Shown: positions 28,164 to 38,575, counted from the stretch's first letter. The stretch is 63,217 bases of DNA from an uncultured Spirochaetota bacterium (GCA_944389415.1 CALXMF010000012.1:1-63217), one strand, 5' to 3'. Numbers and translations are program-made. The notes: a model not told the origin generated them from the sequence alone.

Positions 28164-28190
28164 TTTTCGGCATCAATTCACTTCAGTTTA
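28164..28190 (-). promoter_or_regulatory. Sigma-28 (FliA)-like promoter for the flgB operon
   Basis: On the minus strand TAAA (28190-28187), exactly 15 bases, then GCCGAAAA (28171-28164), matching the flagellar sigma form TAAA-N15-GCCGATAA with one change. It lies 44 bases before the flgB ATG. Caution: the GCCGAAA also pairs with TTTCGGC at 28143-28149, followed by TTTTG, so the site may instead be half of a leader hairpin or terminator. Confidence 0.5.
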
Positions 28191-28238
28191 GAATTATTTA
28201 CAAAATATTGTTTTATTCCTCTAGAAAGCAAGGCGTTC

Positions 28239-28273
28239 TTAAAAATGGCAGATAGAGAACAATGACATCTGCC
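28239..28273 (-). terminator. Terminator after hslU
   Basis: On the minus strand GGCAGAT pairs with ATCTGCC, followed by ATTTTTAAG. It begins about 15 bases after the hslU stop and separates the division/topA/hslVU block from the flagellar operon. Confidence 0.75.
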
Positions 28274-28288
28274 GTTTTATCCTAAAAT

Positions 28289-29755
28289 TTACAATATATA
28301 TCGAGAAAGATCTTGATCCTGAACAATATCCTTCAAACGCAAATCCACATAAGAACAAGTAATTTCCACGGTTTCACCTGCATGTGCATCTGCCTCATAT
28401 GATAAATCTTCCAAGACAGTCTCTATGATTGTATGAAGACGACGCGCGCCAATATTCTCTGCCCGAGAATTGACATCAGCAGCAAGGAAACTCATTCTAT
28501 CAATAGCATCTTCTGAGAATTTAATAACCACATTTTCCGTTCTCAGAAGTTCCATATACTGTTTCGTAAGTGCATTTTTGGGTTCAAGAAGTATCCGTTT
28601 AAAATCTTCAGCGTTCAGCGAATCAAGTTCAACTCGAAGAGGAAATCTTCCTTGGAGTTCAGGAATTAAATCAGAAGGCTTTGAAAGATTAAAGGCTCCC
28701 GCCGCTATAAACAAAATATGGGTTGTATCAATCACTCCAAATTTCGTATTTACATTTGATCCTTCAACAATAGGGAGAATATCACGCTGTACCCCCTCAC
28801 GAGAAACATCTTGACCGCCACGTTCTCCACGAACAGCAATTTTATCAATCTCATCTATAAAAATAATACCACTCTGTTCTGCTCGTTCCCGTGCAATATC
28901 TGACACTTTATCCGGATCAATCATACGATCTAGATGTTCTTCAAGCAATATCTTGCGAGCCTCTGCAACTGTTACTTGTCTGCGCTTACTTCTACTGCCG
29001 CCAGTCAACATTGCTGTAATATTCTGCATACCAGCCTCAAGATCTTCCATATTACCGCCGGCAAAGATTTCCATAGCAGGGATTCTATTGGAATGATGAA
29101 TTGTTACTTCAACAGAACGATTTTCCAATTTCCCTTCCCTCAACATTATTCTGAATTTCTCTCTTGTAGAATACATTTCTCCGCCCTGTAATTCTTTCTC
29201 CGCAGATTCATGATATTCACCTTCATTTCTAATACTTTCAGAATCAGAACTGTTTAAAGAGATTTCAGATTTAAATACATCACCGGAAGTTTTTTTCTCT
29301 TCTCTTCCACTTCCCGGTAAAAGCAAATCAAGCAGTGATTCTTCAACTTTTTTTTCAGCAGAAGCTCTCAACTGTTCTTGCATCTCTGCTTTCACCATAT
29401 TATAACTAACTGCAGCAAGATCTCGAATCATAGACTCTACATCTCGCCCCACATAGCCTACCTCTGTATATTTGGTTGCTTCAACTTTTAAAAACGGAGC
29501 ACCACACAACTTTGCTAGACGACGAGCAATTTCTGTCTTTCCAACTCCGGTCGGACCAATCATCAAAATATTTTTAGGAGCAATTTCTTCCCTAATATCC
29601 TCCGGCAGCTTCAATCTGCGGGTACGATTTCTCAGTGCAATAGCAACAGCTTTTTTTGCATTATGCTGACCAATTATATATGCATCAAGTCGATCTACAA
29701 TCTGACGCGGTGTTAATTCCTCCAGATTCACAGTTCGCACAGTTTCTTCTGTCAC
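28289..29755 (-). CDS. HslU, unfoldase ATPase of the HslUV protease
   Basis: A 488-residue AAA+ protein that unfolds substrates for HslV. The N-terminal signature is TPRQIVDRLDAYIIGQ, with Walker A GPTGVGKT (67-74) and pore loop GYVGRDVESMIRDL. An intermediate I domain (about 110-240) includes a Ser/Glu-rich, low-complexity stretch. Walker B IIFIDEIDKIA and the C-terminal ENIGARRLHTIIETVLEDLS complete it; it ends SRYIL, the tail that docks into HslV. Start is GTG at 29755 with GGAGG nine bases upstream. It directly follows hslV, next to flgB, as in Borrelia. Confidence 0.95.
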   Translation of the reverse strand: MTEETVRTVNLEELTPRQIVDRLDAYIIGQHNAKKAVAIALRNRTRRLKLPEDIREEIAPKNILMIGPTGVGKTEIARRLAKLCGAPFLKVEATKYTEVGYVGRDVESMIRDLAAVSYNMVKAEMQEQLRASAEKKVEESLLDLLLPGSGREEKKTSGDVFKSEISLNSSDSESIRNEGEYHESAEKELQGGEMYSTREKFRIMLREGKLENRSVEVTIHHSNRIPAMEIFAGGNMEDLEAGMQNITAMLTGGSRSKRRQVTVAEARKILLEEHLDRMIDPDKVSDIARERAEQSGIIFIDEIDKIAVRGERGGQDVSREGVQRDILPIVEGSNVNTKFGVIDTTHILFIAAGAFNLSKPSDLIPELQGRFPLRVELDSLNAEDFKRILLEPKNALTKQYMELLRTENVVIKFSEDAIDRMSFLAADVNSRAENIGARRLHTIIETVLEDLSYEADAHAGETVEITCSYVDLRLKDIVQDQDLSRYIL

Positions 29756-29756
29756 G

Positions 29757-30296
29757 TTACAATTCCTCCACCACTATATGATTATTTGTATAAATACAAA
29801 TACTTCCTGCAATTTTGAGACTTTTTTCCGCTATTTCACTCGCAGAATAGTTTGATGATTCAAGATATGCTAATGCAGCCGCATAAGCATAATTACCACC
29901 AGAACCAATCGCAAGAACGTCATTTTCAGGTTCGATTACATCACCGGTACCTGAAATCAATAAAATTTTATTTAAATCAGCAACAAGCAACAGTGCCTCT
30001 AATTGCCTGAGAGCCTTATCTGTCCGCCACATTTTTGCCATCTCAACAGCAGCACGAGTAAGATCTCCAGAATATTCTTTTATTTTCGTTTCAAATTTAT
30101 CAAATAAACTAAACGCATCGGCAGTCGCTCCTGCAAACCCTGTCAAAACCTTACCATCATATAACCTTCTAACCTTCCTAGCATTGCCTTTCATTACTGT
30201 ATTACCCATAGTTACCTGACCATCCCCAGCCATTGCAACACGTCCATTTCGTCTGACAGCAATTACAGTCGTACTACGAATCTTTTCATATTTCAA
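29757..30296 (-). CDS. HslV, peptidase of the HslUV protease
   Basis: A 179-residue proteasome-beta-like threonine peptidase. The catalytic Thr should be in [23 protein letters not shown] (Thr at about residue 9 or 10), implying removal of a short propeptide slightly longer than in E. coli. The [18 protein letters not shown] and [15 protein letters not shown] motifs are conserved. The start is TTG at 30296, supported by GGAGG nine bases upstream inside the end of xerC; the out-of-frame ATG nearby is not used. Confidence 0.94.
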   Translation of the reverse strand: MKYEKIRSTTVIAVRRNGRVAMAGDGQVTMGNTVMKGNARKVRRLYDGKVLTGFAGATADAFSLFDKFETKIKEYSGDLTRAAVEMAKMWRTDKALRQLEALLLVADLNKILLISGTGDVIEPENDVLAIGSGGNYAYAAALAYLESSNYSASEIAEKSLKIAGSICIYTNNHIVVEEL

Positions 30297-30298
30297 AA

Positions 30299-31222
30299 TC
30301 AGTTACCTCCATGAGGATGAGTATTAGTATATGTTTCAATCAACTGTGCAGTTGTTAGATGTGTATATCGCTGTGTTGTAGAAATATTAGAATGCCCAAG
30401 CATTTCCTGTACGATACGAATATCTGCCCCATTTGCCAACAACGCTGTTGCAAAGGTATGGCGGAAAGAGTGGGGAGAAACATGCCTGTTTGTTCCTTCT
30501 AAACCAGAATAACGAGTAACAATATATCTAATACCACGTGCAGTCAATGCATATCCTTTTTGATTGATAAAAACTTGCTCAACATTTCTTTCAGCAGGAA
30601 TATATAACGATCGCTCTTGCAAATACTTCATGAGCGCTGAAGCCGCATCAGATGAGAAAAACACCTGTCGTTCCTTATTTCCTTTTCCTAAAACAATCGC
30701 TGAAGAAATATCAGCATCTATATCCCGCAAGCACAATCCGGCAATTTCTGATACACGACATCCAGATGAATACATTACTTCAAAAAGAGCCTTATCTCTC
30801 GCAGGCCACAGCAATTTTTTATTGTCGGGTTCTGCACAAAGTTCTCCAACTTCATCAGGAGTCATAAAACGAGGAAGCAATTTTGGAATTTTCACAGTCT
30901 TTAATTCTAATGAAGGATTCCTATCTATATATCCCATTTTGTAACAATATTTAAAAAACGAACGTATTGCCGCAATATATCGATTAATACTTGTAGCTTT
31001 TTTTCCATCCTTAGATAATGATCCAATCGAACCACGCAATTCTAGTAAAGATATATCATGAATATCAAGACGAGGATTACCAAGATATTGCAGAAAATAT
31101 TCCATATCTTTACGGTACGCTATAATGGAATTTGATGATAAACAACGAATATTTTCAAGATAAACAAGAAATTCATCAATCACCTGTTTAACAAAAATGA
31201 TATTATTACTCATACTATTCAT
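30299..31222 (-). CDS. Tyrosine recombinase XerC-like (CodV)
   Basis: A 307-residue site-specific recombinase resolving chromosome dimers with its partner at dif. The SAM-like N-terminal domain spans residues 10-95. The catalytic set is complete: Arg in [12 protein letters not shown], Lys in [11 protein letters not shown]-x-x-R in [14 protein letters not shown], His in [13 protein letters not shown] and Tyr in the same motif. ATG at 31222 overlaps the topA stop; a third-codon-down ATG at 31213 is possible. In T. pallidum the equivalent next to topA is called codV. A second Xer lies at 35113. Confidence 0.92.
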   Translation of the reverse strand: MNSMSNNIIFVKQVIDEFLVYLENIRCLSSNSIIAYRKDMEYFLQYLGNPRLDIHDISLLELRGSIGSLSKDGKKATSINRYIAAIRSFFKYCYKMGYIDRNPSLELKTVKIPKLLPRFMTPDEVGELCAEPDNKKLLWPARDKALFEVMYSSGCRVSEIAGLCLRDIDADISSAIVLGKGNKERQVFFSSDAASALMKYLQERSLYIPAERNVEQVFINQKGYALTARGIRYIVTRYSGLEGTNRHVSPHSFRHTFATALLANGADIRIVQEMLGHSNISTTQRYTHLTTAQLIETYTNTHPHGGN

Positions 31223-33353
31223 CAATTTCTATTTTTTCTTCAACTGTATCATCCACAGAATGCAGGTAATCACAATCAGGATTTATACATGATTTATATG
31301 CCCCATTCTTTTTATCATATTTTTCCACTAAAAAATGTCCACATTTCGGACAAGACGCATTAAGAGGTTTAAAATGGCTGATAAAATCACACTTCGGATA
31401 GTTTGTACAACCATAAAATTCTTTTCCACGCCCCTTTGATTTACGAGAAACGATATCTCCGCCACACTTGGGACATTTTGCAAGAGGAATAGAACGTGTA
31501 TTATGACACTCAGGAAATCCTGAACATGCAAGAAAAAAACCAAATCTCCCTAGTTTCTTTACCATCGGTTTACCACAAATCTCACAGATTTGATCAGTTT
31601 GCTCATCCATCAATCCCTTAAAACTTTCTTGCTTCGCCATAACCTGTTCAACCTTATCGTGAAAAGGGAAGAAAAAATCACCAATCATCTTTGTCCAAAT
31701 GGTACCGCTTTCTTCTATATCGTCAAGTCTCGTTTCAATTTCTGCCGTAAAGTTCTCATTTACGACATCAGGAAAAGATTCCACCAAGATATCATTGATC
31801 ATACGCCCCAACGGGGTTGGCACAAGTTGTTTATTACTTCTCGTTACATAATATCGATCAAGCAGTACAGAAATAATAGGTGCATATGTTGAAGGACGAC
31901 CTATTCCTTTTTCTTCTAGCGTTTTTACAATTGAGGCATCAGTATATCGCGCAGGTCCTTGAGTAAAATGTTGTTCAGGATAAAATTTGAGTGCAGATAA
32001 TTTCTCGCCCATTTTTAATACCGGGAGAGTTCCTGTTACTTCTTCTTTTGCAGAAAGGACCTTCATAACTTTATAAAACCCTTTATTAATAACCTTACTA
32101 GCAGAACAACGAAAAATAGCAGGACCAGCGGTAATTTCGACTGTTGTTGTACGGCTTTTTGCATTATTCATCTGACTAGAGACAAAACGTTCCCAGATAA
32201 TTGAATATAAACGAAGTTGATCCCTTGTCAAAAACTCTTTCACAAAATCCGGAGTATAATCAGTATAAGTGGGTCGGATACCTTCATGAGCATCCTGCGC
32301 TTTTATTCCAACAGCATATTGAACAGGCATCTCAGGTAATTCATCAGGATGATTTTTAGATATCCAATTACGAACATCATCAATCGCTGTTTGAGAAATG
32401 CGAACAGAATCAGTACGCATATAAGTAATCAAACCAACACGGTTTGTACCAATATTAATACCCTCATATAACTGCTGTGCAATTTGCATCGTTTTTCGTG
32501 ATGTAAATCCAAGCCGGTTCGCTGCAGATTGCTGCAATTTTGAAGTTGTAAAAGGAGGCTTAGGTCGGAGGGTTTTCTCTGTTGCTTTTACATCACAGAC
32601 AGAACATGCCATATCCTTGATTTCATCAATAATTCTTTGCACTGCATCTTCATTTGGTAAATCAGGTTTCTGACTTTGATATGAAACTAACTGCGCAGTA
32701 AATTTAGATTTACCTTTCGCAAAGTCAACATCAAGAGTCCAGTATTCCTCTGGAATAAATGATTCAACTTCTTTTTCACGGTTACAAATAAGCTTGAGTG
32801 CAACAGATTGAACCCTTCCTGCAGATAAACCATTTTTTACCTTTTTCCACAACAAAGGAGAGAGATTATAACCAACAAGACGATCAAGCACACGACGAGC
32901 CTTCTGAGCATTTACTTTTCGCTCATCAATTATCCGGGGATGCAGTACCGCAGCCTTTATAGCCTGCGGTGTAATCTCATTAAAAACAATACGCTTAATA
33001 GGAGCATCTGTCTTGTTTTCAAGAGCCTCTTGCAAGTGCCATGCAATGGCTTCGCCCTCACGATCATTATCACTAGCAAGCAAAACTTCTTTTGACTTTT
33101 TCGCATCTTTCTGAAGTTCTTTCAGAAGTTTTGCCCGACCACGTACAGTAATGTATTCCGGTTCAAAATCATGTTCAACATTAATCGCCATTCGAGATTT
33201 AGGCAAATCAATCAGATGTCCCATAGAAGCCTTTACAATATAGCCAGGGCCCAGATATTTTTCAATTGTTTTTGCCTTTGCTGGAGATTCTACAATGACC
33301 AACGTCTGTCTTTCTGTTCCAGTCCTTGCAACATTTATCTTTTTTTCAGTCAT
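31215..33353 (-). CDS. DNA topoisomerase I
   Basis: A 712-residue type IA topoisomerase relaxing negative supercoils. The Toprim domain starts QTLVIVESPAKAKTIEKYLG and has the acidic triad in LLASDNDREGEAIAWHL. The active Tyr is in RVGLITYMRTDSVRIS. Three C-terminal four-Cys zinc ribbons follow (about 580-700), beginning CEICGKPM, CPKCGGD and CPKCGHF. I start at ATG 33353 because GAGGAAT lies just upstream; the frame stays open farther up but overlaps dprA. Its end overlaps xerC. Confidence 0.95.
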   Translation of the reverse strand: MTEKKINVARTGTERQTLVIVESPAKAKTIEKYLGPGYIVKASMGHLIDLPKSRMAINVEHDFEPEYITVRGRAKLLKELQKDAKKSKEVLLASDNDREGEAIAWHLQEALENKTDAPIKRIVFNEITPQAIKAAVLHPRIIDERKVNAQKARRVLDRLVGYNLSPLLWKKVKNGLSAGRVQSVALKLICNREKEVESFIPEEYWTLDVDFAKGKSKFTAQLVSYQSQKPDLPNEDAVQRIIDEIKDMACSVCDVKATEKTLRPKPPFTTSKLQQSAANRLGFTSRKTMQIAQQLYEGINIGTNRVGLITYMRTDSVRISQTAIDDVRNWISKNHPDELPEMPVQYAVGIKAQDAHEGIRPTYTDYTPDFVKEFLTRDQLRLYSIIWERFVSSQMNNAKSRTTTVEITAGPAIFRCSASKVINKGFYKVMKVLSAKEEVTGTLPVLKMGEKLSALKFYPEQHFTQGPARYTDASIVKTLEEKGIGRPSTYAPIISVLLDRYYVTRSNKQLVPTPLGRMINDILVESFPDVVNENFTAEIETRLDDIEESGTIWTKMIGDFFFPFHDKVEQVMAKQESFKGLMDEQTDQICEICGKPMVKKLGRFGFFLACSGFPECHNTRSIPLAKCPKCGGDIVSRKSKGRGKEFYGCTNYPKCDFISHFKPLNASCPKCGHFLVEKYDKKNGAYKSCINPDCDYLHSVDDTVEEKIEIDE

Positions 33354-33363
33354 CACTATTCCT

Positions 33364-34314
33364 CTATAACAACAACTGCCTGTCAGTAATATAACTCCCA
33401 TCAAGTTGGCAATATTCTTCATAAGAACTAACAAGCTGAGCACCTTCAGAAACATACTGCTCAACCGTTTTAAGCATATTACGTCGCATTTGCACATCAG
33501 TCATTTCTACATCACGATAAGCATTTTTACGAACTGCAGAATGATGAAAAACAACATCTCTTCCTTGTTCAAGTGCAAAATCAGCAGTACTTAACGCACC
33601 AGAACCAGGAGGAGCCTCTACGACTAGAACAGACTTTGATAAACCAGCAATAATGCGGTTCCGCTGTATGAAATGCCATTTCTGAGCAACTGTACCAGGA
33701 GAATATTCGCTGACTAAACAACCACCAAGTTCTATCATCTTCTGTGCCAGTCTGCGATTTGCAACAGGATATACAGAATCAAGTCCGCAGGCAAGAACTC
33801 CAACACCATGTCCACCAGCGGCAATTGTTCCACAATGAGCTGCAGCATCGATTCCGTATGCTAATCCGGAAACAATTATTTTTCCATCCCTGACAGCAGC
33901 AGAAGCAAATTCCGAAGCAGCCCTCATTCCATTTACTGTCGGCCTACGTGTACCCACAACCGCAATACACTCTGTATCACACAACACTTGGTGATTACCG
34001 CGAACAAATAAAAGATACGGCGGATCATATATCTCCAAAAGCAAAGGCGGATACAATGGAGAGCCATACACACAGTATAGAATATCATATTTCTCTATCA
34101 ACTGCGCAGAATATTTAGCTTTTTTTACAGCCTCAGATCCACACCAGTTCTTCGTACGAAGTGGCCGATGCAGTAATAGAGAAATATCTTCCTTTGAAAG
34201 TAACGCAAGATCTGTTATATTGTCAAGTTTTTCTTTTAAAATTATTTTTTCCCGTAAAGATAGAAACCTCATATCCGATATGGCCAACAAAATAAGCAAA
34301 TCATTGTTGCACAT
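33364..34314 (-). CDS. DNA-processing protein DprA/Smf
   Basis: A 316-residue protein with an N-terminal helical segment (about 1-75). The DprA Rossmann-like domain reads YPPLLLEIYDPPYLLFVRG, IAVVGTRRPTVNGMRAA, IIVSGLAYGIDAAAHCGT, GVLACGLDSVYPVANR, GGCLVSEYSPGT and FIQRNRIIAGLSKSVLVVEA. DprA loads RecA on incoming single-stranded DNA in competent bacteria and is also kept in non-competent ones. ATG at 34314 overlaps the upstream lipoprotein gene by 14 bases. T. pallidum has the same gene order. Confidence 0.92.
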   Translation of the reverse strand: MCNNDLLILLAISDMRFLSLREKIILKEKLDNITDLALLSKEDISLLLHRPLRTKNWCGSEAVKKAKYSAQLIEKYDILYCVYGSPLYPPLLLEIYDPPYLLFVRGNHQVLCDTECIAVVGTRRPTVNGMRAASEFASAAVRDGKIIVSGLAYGIDAAAHCGTIAAGGHGVGVLACGLDSVYPVANRRLAQKMIELGGCLVSEYSPGTVAQKWHFIQRNRIIAGLSKSVLVVEAPPGSGALSTADFALEQGRDVVFHHSAVRKNAYRDVEMTDVQMRRNMLKTVEQYVSEGAQLVSSYEEYCQLDGSYITDRQLLL

Positions 34315-35053
34315 ATGCCGCATCCAGAACGATTTTTTTATTTGCCTCCGCTTCAGCTTTTTTTTCTGAAGATGATGTAACTTTAATAATTCTATCATAA
34401 AGTGATACAGCTTTATCAAACTCATACGTACTATAATAAGCCCGGGCAAGAATGAACATACCATCTGTATCATGCTTTTCAAGCTCAACAAAAGATTCTA
34501 GATAAGGAATAGCTTTCGAAGGTTCATCAAGCTCAAAAACATATAACACTCCTAATCCATACAAAGCACGTGCATACTTTGGCTGTAATTCAATAGCACG
34601 TAAATAACCAGATTCAGCTAGTTTTAAATAATTATATTTCTGGACAGCAGACCCAATTGCATTATAATCAAGTGCAGATTTTGCCATATATCCAGCACAG
34701 AGCCCTATATAATAATATAAATTCGGATTTGCAGGATAGTATTCAATAGCTTTCTGAAATGCTTTTAAAGCTTCTCCATACATAGTTGAGTCTCTGCTAT
34801 TATACGCTTGATCAATATAACGCGAACCAAGCATTTTATACCAAATTCCAATTTGCTGTTGAGCGATCATAATATCCTCAACACGATTTTCATATTTCTC
34901 AATAGCAGTTTTAATCTCATCAATCGTAGTTGGAGAATCAACACCTTCTTCCAAGGCTTGCATACGTTTAATTGAACGTGAATTTTGACCACATCCTATA
35001 AAAGATATTATACTAATAAAAAAAATAAAGATATATAGTTGTGTTCGTTTCAT
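34301..35053 (-). CDS. TPR-repeat lipoprotein
   Basis: A 250-residue exported protein. From ATG 35053 (GGAGG five bases upstream) it has a signal peptide with lipobox FIGC, acylated Cys at residue 21. Tetratricopeptide helices follow: EALKAFQKAIEYYPANPNLYYYIG, KLAESGYLRAIELQPKYARAL, AIPYLESFVELEKH and FDKAVSLYDRIIKV. This is a scaffold-type protein; partners are unknown. Its conserved place between xerD and dprA, close to ftsZ, suggests an envelope or division role, but that is only context. Confidence 0.85.
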   Translation of the reverse strand: MKRTQLYIFIFFISIISFIGCGQNSRSIKRMQALEEGVDSPTTIDEIKTAIEKYENRVEDIMIAQQQIGIWYKMLGSRYIDQAYNSRDSTMYGEALKAFQKAIEYYPANPNLYYYIGLCAGYMAKSALDYNAIGSAVQKYNYLKLAESGYLRAIELQPKYARALYGLGVLYVFELDEPSKAIPYLESFVELEKHDTDGMFILARAYYSTYEFDKAVSLYDRIIKVTSSSEKKAEAEANKKIVLDAAYVQQ

Positions 35054-35112
35054 CACAGCCTCCATCACAAAAATACAGCAATACTACTTATAACATCGGT
35101 TAATACAATCTG

Positions 35113-36033
35113 TTACTCGTCTTTTTTATCAGGATGCCCAGGAAAAAAAAGATTATGATATTGTTTCAAGTGCTCATTGTTTATATGAGTATAAATTTGG
35201 GTAGTTGAAATATCAGAATGGCCTAACAACTCCTGTACAGATCGTAAATCAGCCCCCCCTTCCAACAAATGTGTTGCAAATGAATGGCGCAATGTATGAA
35301 CTTTTGCAGTTTCTCCTGATATATCCTCCAGAATTTGAAAACGTTTCCAAATTCCTTTTCGTGAAATTGCACAACCATTCGCATTAACAAAAACCTGCGC
35401 AATATGCCGTTTGCCGACAATAAGAGGACGCACTTTCAACCATTCCAGAAGCCAATATTTCGCCTGTTTTCCAAAAGGAACCATACGCTCCTTATCACCT
35501 TTACCCTGAACAATAATAAGTTGTTCTTTTAGATGAAGATTATCTATCAATAAGGCAGCAGCTTCACTGATACGCAAGCCACATGAATAAATCAATTCAA
35601 ATAACGCTCGATCACGAATTCCAAGTGGTGTTGTAGTATCAATTGCAGATAATAAATGTTCAACTTGTTCAATAGCTAACACCCGTGGTAATTTTCGATT
35701 CACAGACGGTTTATCAAGTAGCATCGCCTTATTTTCGCACCAAATACGTTGCCGCACTAGAAAAGCACCAAAAATTCTCAATGCAGCTATATCTCGTGCA
35801 AGAGTCGCAACATCAATACCCTTTGTTTTCCGCCAAACGATAAAACATAATAATTGCTGCAAATCTATTTGAGATAATTCCAGATGTTGCTCAGAAAGCC
35901 AATTAAAGAAAATTGATACAGCAGAACAATATGTTTCAGCGGTTAATTTAGATTTTCTCTCAACAGTAAGCAATTCATCATAAAAAAATGACAGCAGAGT
36001 TTCTGCTGTCATTTTTGAAGCTCTGGAATCCAT
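35113..36033 (-). CDS. Tyrosine recombinase XerD-like
   Basis: A 306-residue recombinase, likely the partner of the XerC-like enzyme at 30299. The N-terminal SAM-like domain spans about 10-105. Catalytic residues appear in YSCGLRISEAAAL (Arg), QGKGDKERMVPFG (Lys), VHTLRHSFATHLLEGG (H-x-x-R) and GHSDISTTQIYTHI (His, Tyr). The start ATG is two bases from the ftsZ stop, so it is coupled to ftsZ. In T. pallidum the ftsZ-adjacent copy is named xprB. Assigning D rather than C rests on context and on the HLLEGGADLRSVQELLGH type of motif. Confidence 0.9.
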   Translation of the reverse strand: MDSRASKMTAETLLSFFYDELLTVERKSKLTAETYCSAVSIFFNWLSEQHLELSQIDLQQLLCFIVWRKTKGIDVATLARDIAALRIFGAFLVRQRIWCENKAMLLDKPSVNRKLPRVLAIEQVEHLLSAIDTTTPLGIRDRALFELIYSCGLRISEAAALLIDNLHLKEQLIIVQGKGDKERMVPFGKQAKYWLLEWLKVRPLIVGKRHIAQVFVNANGCAISRKGIWKRFQILEDISGETAKVHTLRHSFATHLLEGGADLRSVQELLGHSDISTTQIYTHINNEHLKQYHNLFFPGHPDKKDE

Positions 36034-36034
36034 T

Positions 36035-37303
36035 TTAATCCTTTTGCTGACGAAGATATGTAGGGATTTCCAAGTTATCCAAATTAATAGTTGTTGATTT
36101 TTGTCCGGACATAGTAGATCTTACAGGCTTTGTATTTCCAGTAGATGTAGTTCCTGTATGTATAGGACGCCCCTTAGGAGGAACAAATACCCCTGGATAA
36201 GCATCCGTTTCGGGGACCGTAGGAACAGCTGGTTTAGCAGATAAAATATCAGACATCTCTGAAGAAGAAACTGTATCAGTCGGTTTCACCTCAATCTCTT
36301 TTTCCTCCTGCGAAACCTGATCAAAATCAGTAGCAATAACAGTTACCTTTATAGAACCATCCATTGTATCATCATACACCAGTCCAGCTTTTATAAAAGC
36401 ATTTGCATCTGTATGCTGCCCAACTAAATCCACAATTTCCTGATACTCCGCCAAAGATGTATCTTCACTGCCAGTTACATTAATCAAAATATACTTTGCA
36501 CCATCAATATGGGAATCTTCTAAAAGAGGATTACTAATCGCTTCAGTAATAGCATCCGTGGCTCGATTATCACCAGTTCCATATCCAACTCCCATAATAG
36601 CATATCCTTTATTTACCATAACAGTGCGGATATCATTAAAATCTGTATTAATAAGACCATTCTTTGTAATTACATCAGAAATTCCCTGAACCCCCTGACA
36701 TAATACTGCATCGACTTTCAGAAACGCCTCTTTTATAGGAGTACGTCGCTCAATAATTTTAAACAAATATTGATTAGGAATAACAATTAAAGTATCAACA
36801 ACCTCACGAAGTTTTTTTATACCCTCTTCTGCGTATCGCATTTTCGCACGCCCTTCAAAATCAAAAGGTTTGGTAACAACACCAACTGTTAAAGCACCTT
36901 GCTCTCTGGCAATGCGAGCAACAACAGGAGCTGCGCCAGTTCCTGTTCCCCCCCCCATACCTGCAGTAATAAACACCATGTGAGCGCCTTTGAGGATATT
37001 ACCAATTGTCTCAGCATCTTCTTCTGCGGCTTTTTCGCCAATCTCAGGATTTCCACCAGCCCCAAGACCATTTGTTAATTTCGAACCAATACAAATCTTC
37101 TTTCCTGCTCTAGAAGAATTTAACGCCTGGATATCTGTATTTGCAACAATAAATTCAACATTTTCTAAATTCGAATCTATCATCCGATTCACTGCATTGG
37201 AACCACCACCGCCACAGCCTATGACTTTAATAACCGTTGGATTTGAATTCTTAACTATAGGATTACTACCGTTAGAATCAGTAATAACAGACATATTGGT
37301 CAT
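36035..37303 (-). CDS. Cell division GTPase FtsZ
   Basis: A 422-residue tubulin homologue forming the Z ring. The GTP-binding N-terminus [19 protein letters not shown] (about 25-43), tubulin signature [10 protein letters not shown] (about 117-126) and T7 loop [13 protein letters not shown]-type region with NTDFNDIR are intact. A linker rich in Pro/Thr/Ser (about 345-405) leads to the conserved tail peptide [10 protein letters not shown] that binds FtsA. ATG at 37303 has GGGAG five bases upstream. It follows ftsA by 33 bases. Confidence 0.97.
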   Translation of the reverse strand: MTNMSVITDSNGSNPIVKNSNPTVIKVIGCGGGGSNAVNRMIDSNLENVEFIVANTDIQALNSSRAGKKICIGSKLTNGLGAGGNPEIGEKAAEEDAETIGNILKGAHMVFITAGMGGGTGTGAAPVVARIAREQGALTVGVVTKPFDFEGRAKMRYAEEGIKKLREVVDTLIVIPNQYLFKIIERRTPIKEAFLKVDAVLCQGVQGISDVITKNGLINTDFNDIRTVMVNKGYAIMGVGYGTGDNRATDAITEAISNPLLEDSHIDGAKYILINVTGSEDTSLAEYQEIVDLVGQHTDANAFIKAGLVYDDTMDGSIKVTVIATDFDQVSQEEKEIEVKPTDTVSSSEMSDILSAKPAVPTVPETDAYPGVFVPPKGRPIHTGTTSTGNTKPVRSTMSGQKSTTINLDNLEIPTYLRQQKD

Positions 37304-37336
37304 ACAATCTCCCGCCCATAACCAGAAATAATAATA

Positions 37337-38575
37337 TTAAAAAAAGTCTTTGAAGAATTTTGCTAGCCCAGATAAGATTCCAAACGACTTTTCGCTCTGT
37401 ACATTATAATCCTTTGCTTTATGTTTATCAACATTACTCACTAAAAGACCAGCCGCAGTTGCATATTCTGGAGTCCGATATTCAGGAACAGCACTTCCAA
37501 GAGTGGAAGGAATTCCAATACGAACAGCCTCTGTATTAAAGACCTCTTGGGCAAGCTCGACAATACCCATCATCTGCGCCCCCCCGCCTACAAGCACAAT
37601 ATTACCAGAAAGCTGTCGTACAGTTGTTCGTTGCACAATTTGTTCTCGCACTAACATGAACAATTCTCTCATCCGTGGTTGCAAAATATGGCATATATCA
37701 GTTTTCGGCACCGAAGCCGGGGCACGACCACCTACACCAGGAATAATTATAGACTCATTTACATCAGCAAGCACAGGTTCCCAACAGCATCCTGATTTTG
37801 TTTTAATATGTTCAGCCGTCTCAAAAGAAACACCTTTACCTATTGCAATATCATTTGTTACCAAAATACCACCAACAGGGATCGAAGCAGTGCAAATTGG
37901 AGCACCTTTATCAACTACAAGTACATCAGTCGTTCCGCCTCCAAGATCTATTAGAATAGATCCAAGCTCCAGCTCTTCTTCCGTCATTACCGCATGAGCA
38001 GCTGCAAGTGTTTTAAGCATGATTCCATCTACACCATATCCCGCCCTAGTAACGCATCTTTGAATATTTTGCATCGATGTGACCGAACAAGTGATAATAT
38101 GAACAGCAACTTCAAGTCTAACCCCAATGTTATTTATAGGATCTTTTATACCCGGTTGACCATCAATAGTATAGTATTGAGGAACAACATGCAGAATTTT
38201 ACGATCCATTGGGATAACAACTGCAGTGGCAGCCTCATGCACTCGTTCCACATCATTCCGAGTAATTTCCCTTGTACCATTACCGTGAGTTGCTACAGCT
38301 ACAGATCCTCTGGAATCTAGGCTATCAATCTGAGCTCCACCAATTGCAGTTATACAGGAAGAAACTTCTTCACCAGAAGACAATTCCGCTTCAAGTATAG
38401 CTTTCTTCAAATCCTGCATAGCTGCTTCTATATTTACAATGACACCATTACGCAAACCTTGAGATGGACAAGAACCAAGCCCTATAATCTGCAACTTATT
38501 ATCTTCTGTGAATTCTCCAATGACGACCCGTATGGTACTAGTACCAAGATCAAGGCCGACAATAACATCACTCAC
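37337..38575 (-). CDS. Cell division protein FtsA
   Basis: A 412-residue actin-like protein tethering FtsZ to the membrane. Phosphate 1 motif VIVGLDLGTSTIRVVIGE, the SHS2/1C region (about 85-165), GSILIDLGGGTTDVLVVDKG (phosphate 2) and NIVLVGGGAQMMGIVELA (adenosine) are present. A C-terminal amphipathic membrane helix ends GILSGLAKFFKDFF. The start is GTG at 38575 with GGAGG five bases upstream. Confidence 0.95.
   Translation of the reverse strand: MSDVIVGLDLGTSTIRVVIGEFTEDNKLQIIGLGSCPSQGLRNGVIVNIEAAMQDLKKAILEAELSSGEEVSSCITAIGGAQIDSLDSRGSVAVATHGNGTREITRNDVERVHEAATAVVIPMDRKILHVVPQYYTIDGQPGIKDPINNIGVRLEVAVHIITCSVTSMQNIQRCVTRAGYGVDGIMLKTLAAAHAVMTEEELELGSILIDLGGGTTDVLVVDKGAPICTASIPVGGILVTNDIAIGKGVSFETAEHIKTKSGCCWEPVLADVNESIIIPGVGGRAPASVPKTDICHILQPRMRELFMLVREQIVQRTTVRQLSGNIVLVGGGAQMMGIVELAQEVFNTEAVRIGIPSTLGSAVPEYRTPEYATAAGLLVSNVDKHKAKDYNVQSEKSFGILSGLAKFFKDFF

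Noticed and set aside
33354-33497. N-terminal extension of topoisomerase I
   Set aside because: The extra residues are Cys/Leu-rich, overlap dprA and lie upstream of a good ribosome site; the Toprim domain begins properly from ATG 33353.
34315-34491. Longer DprA start
   Set aside because: The extra 59 residues lie over the TPR lipoprotein's coding frame and show no DprA similarity.
30299-36033. Xer recombinases as phage integrases marking a mobile island
   Set aside because: Both sit inside conserved housekeeping operons (ftsZ, topA) as in T. pallidum, with no att repeats or phage genes.
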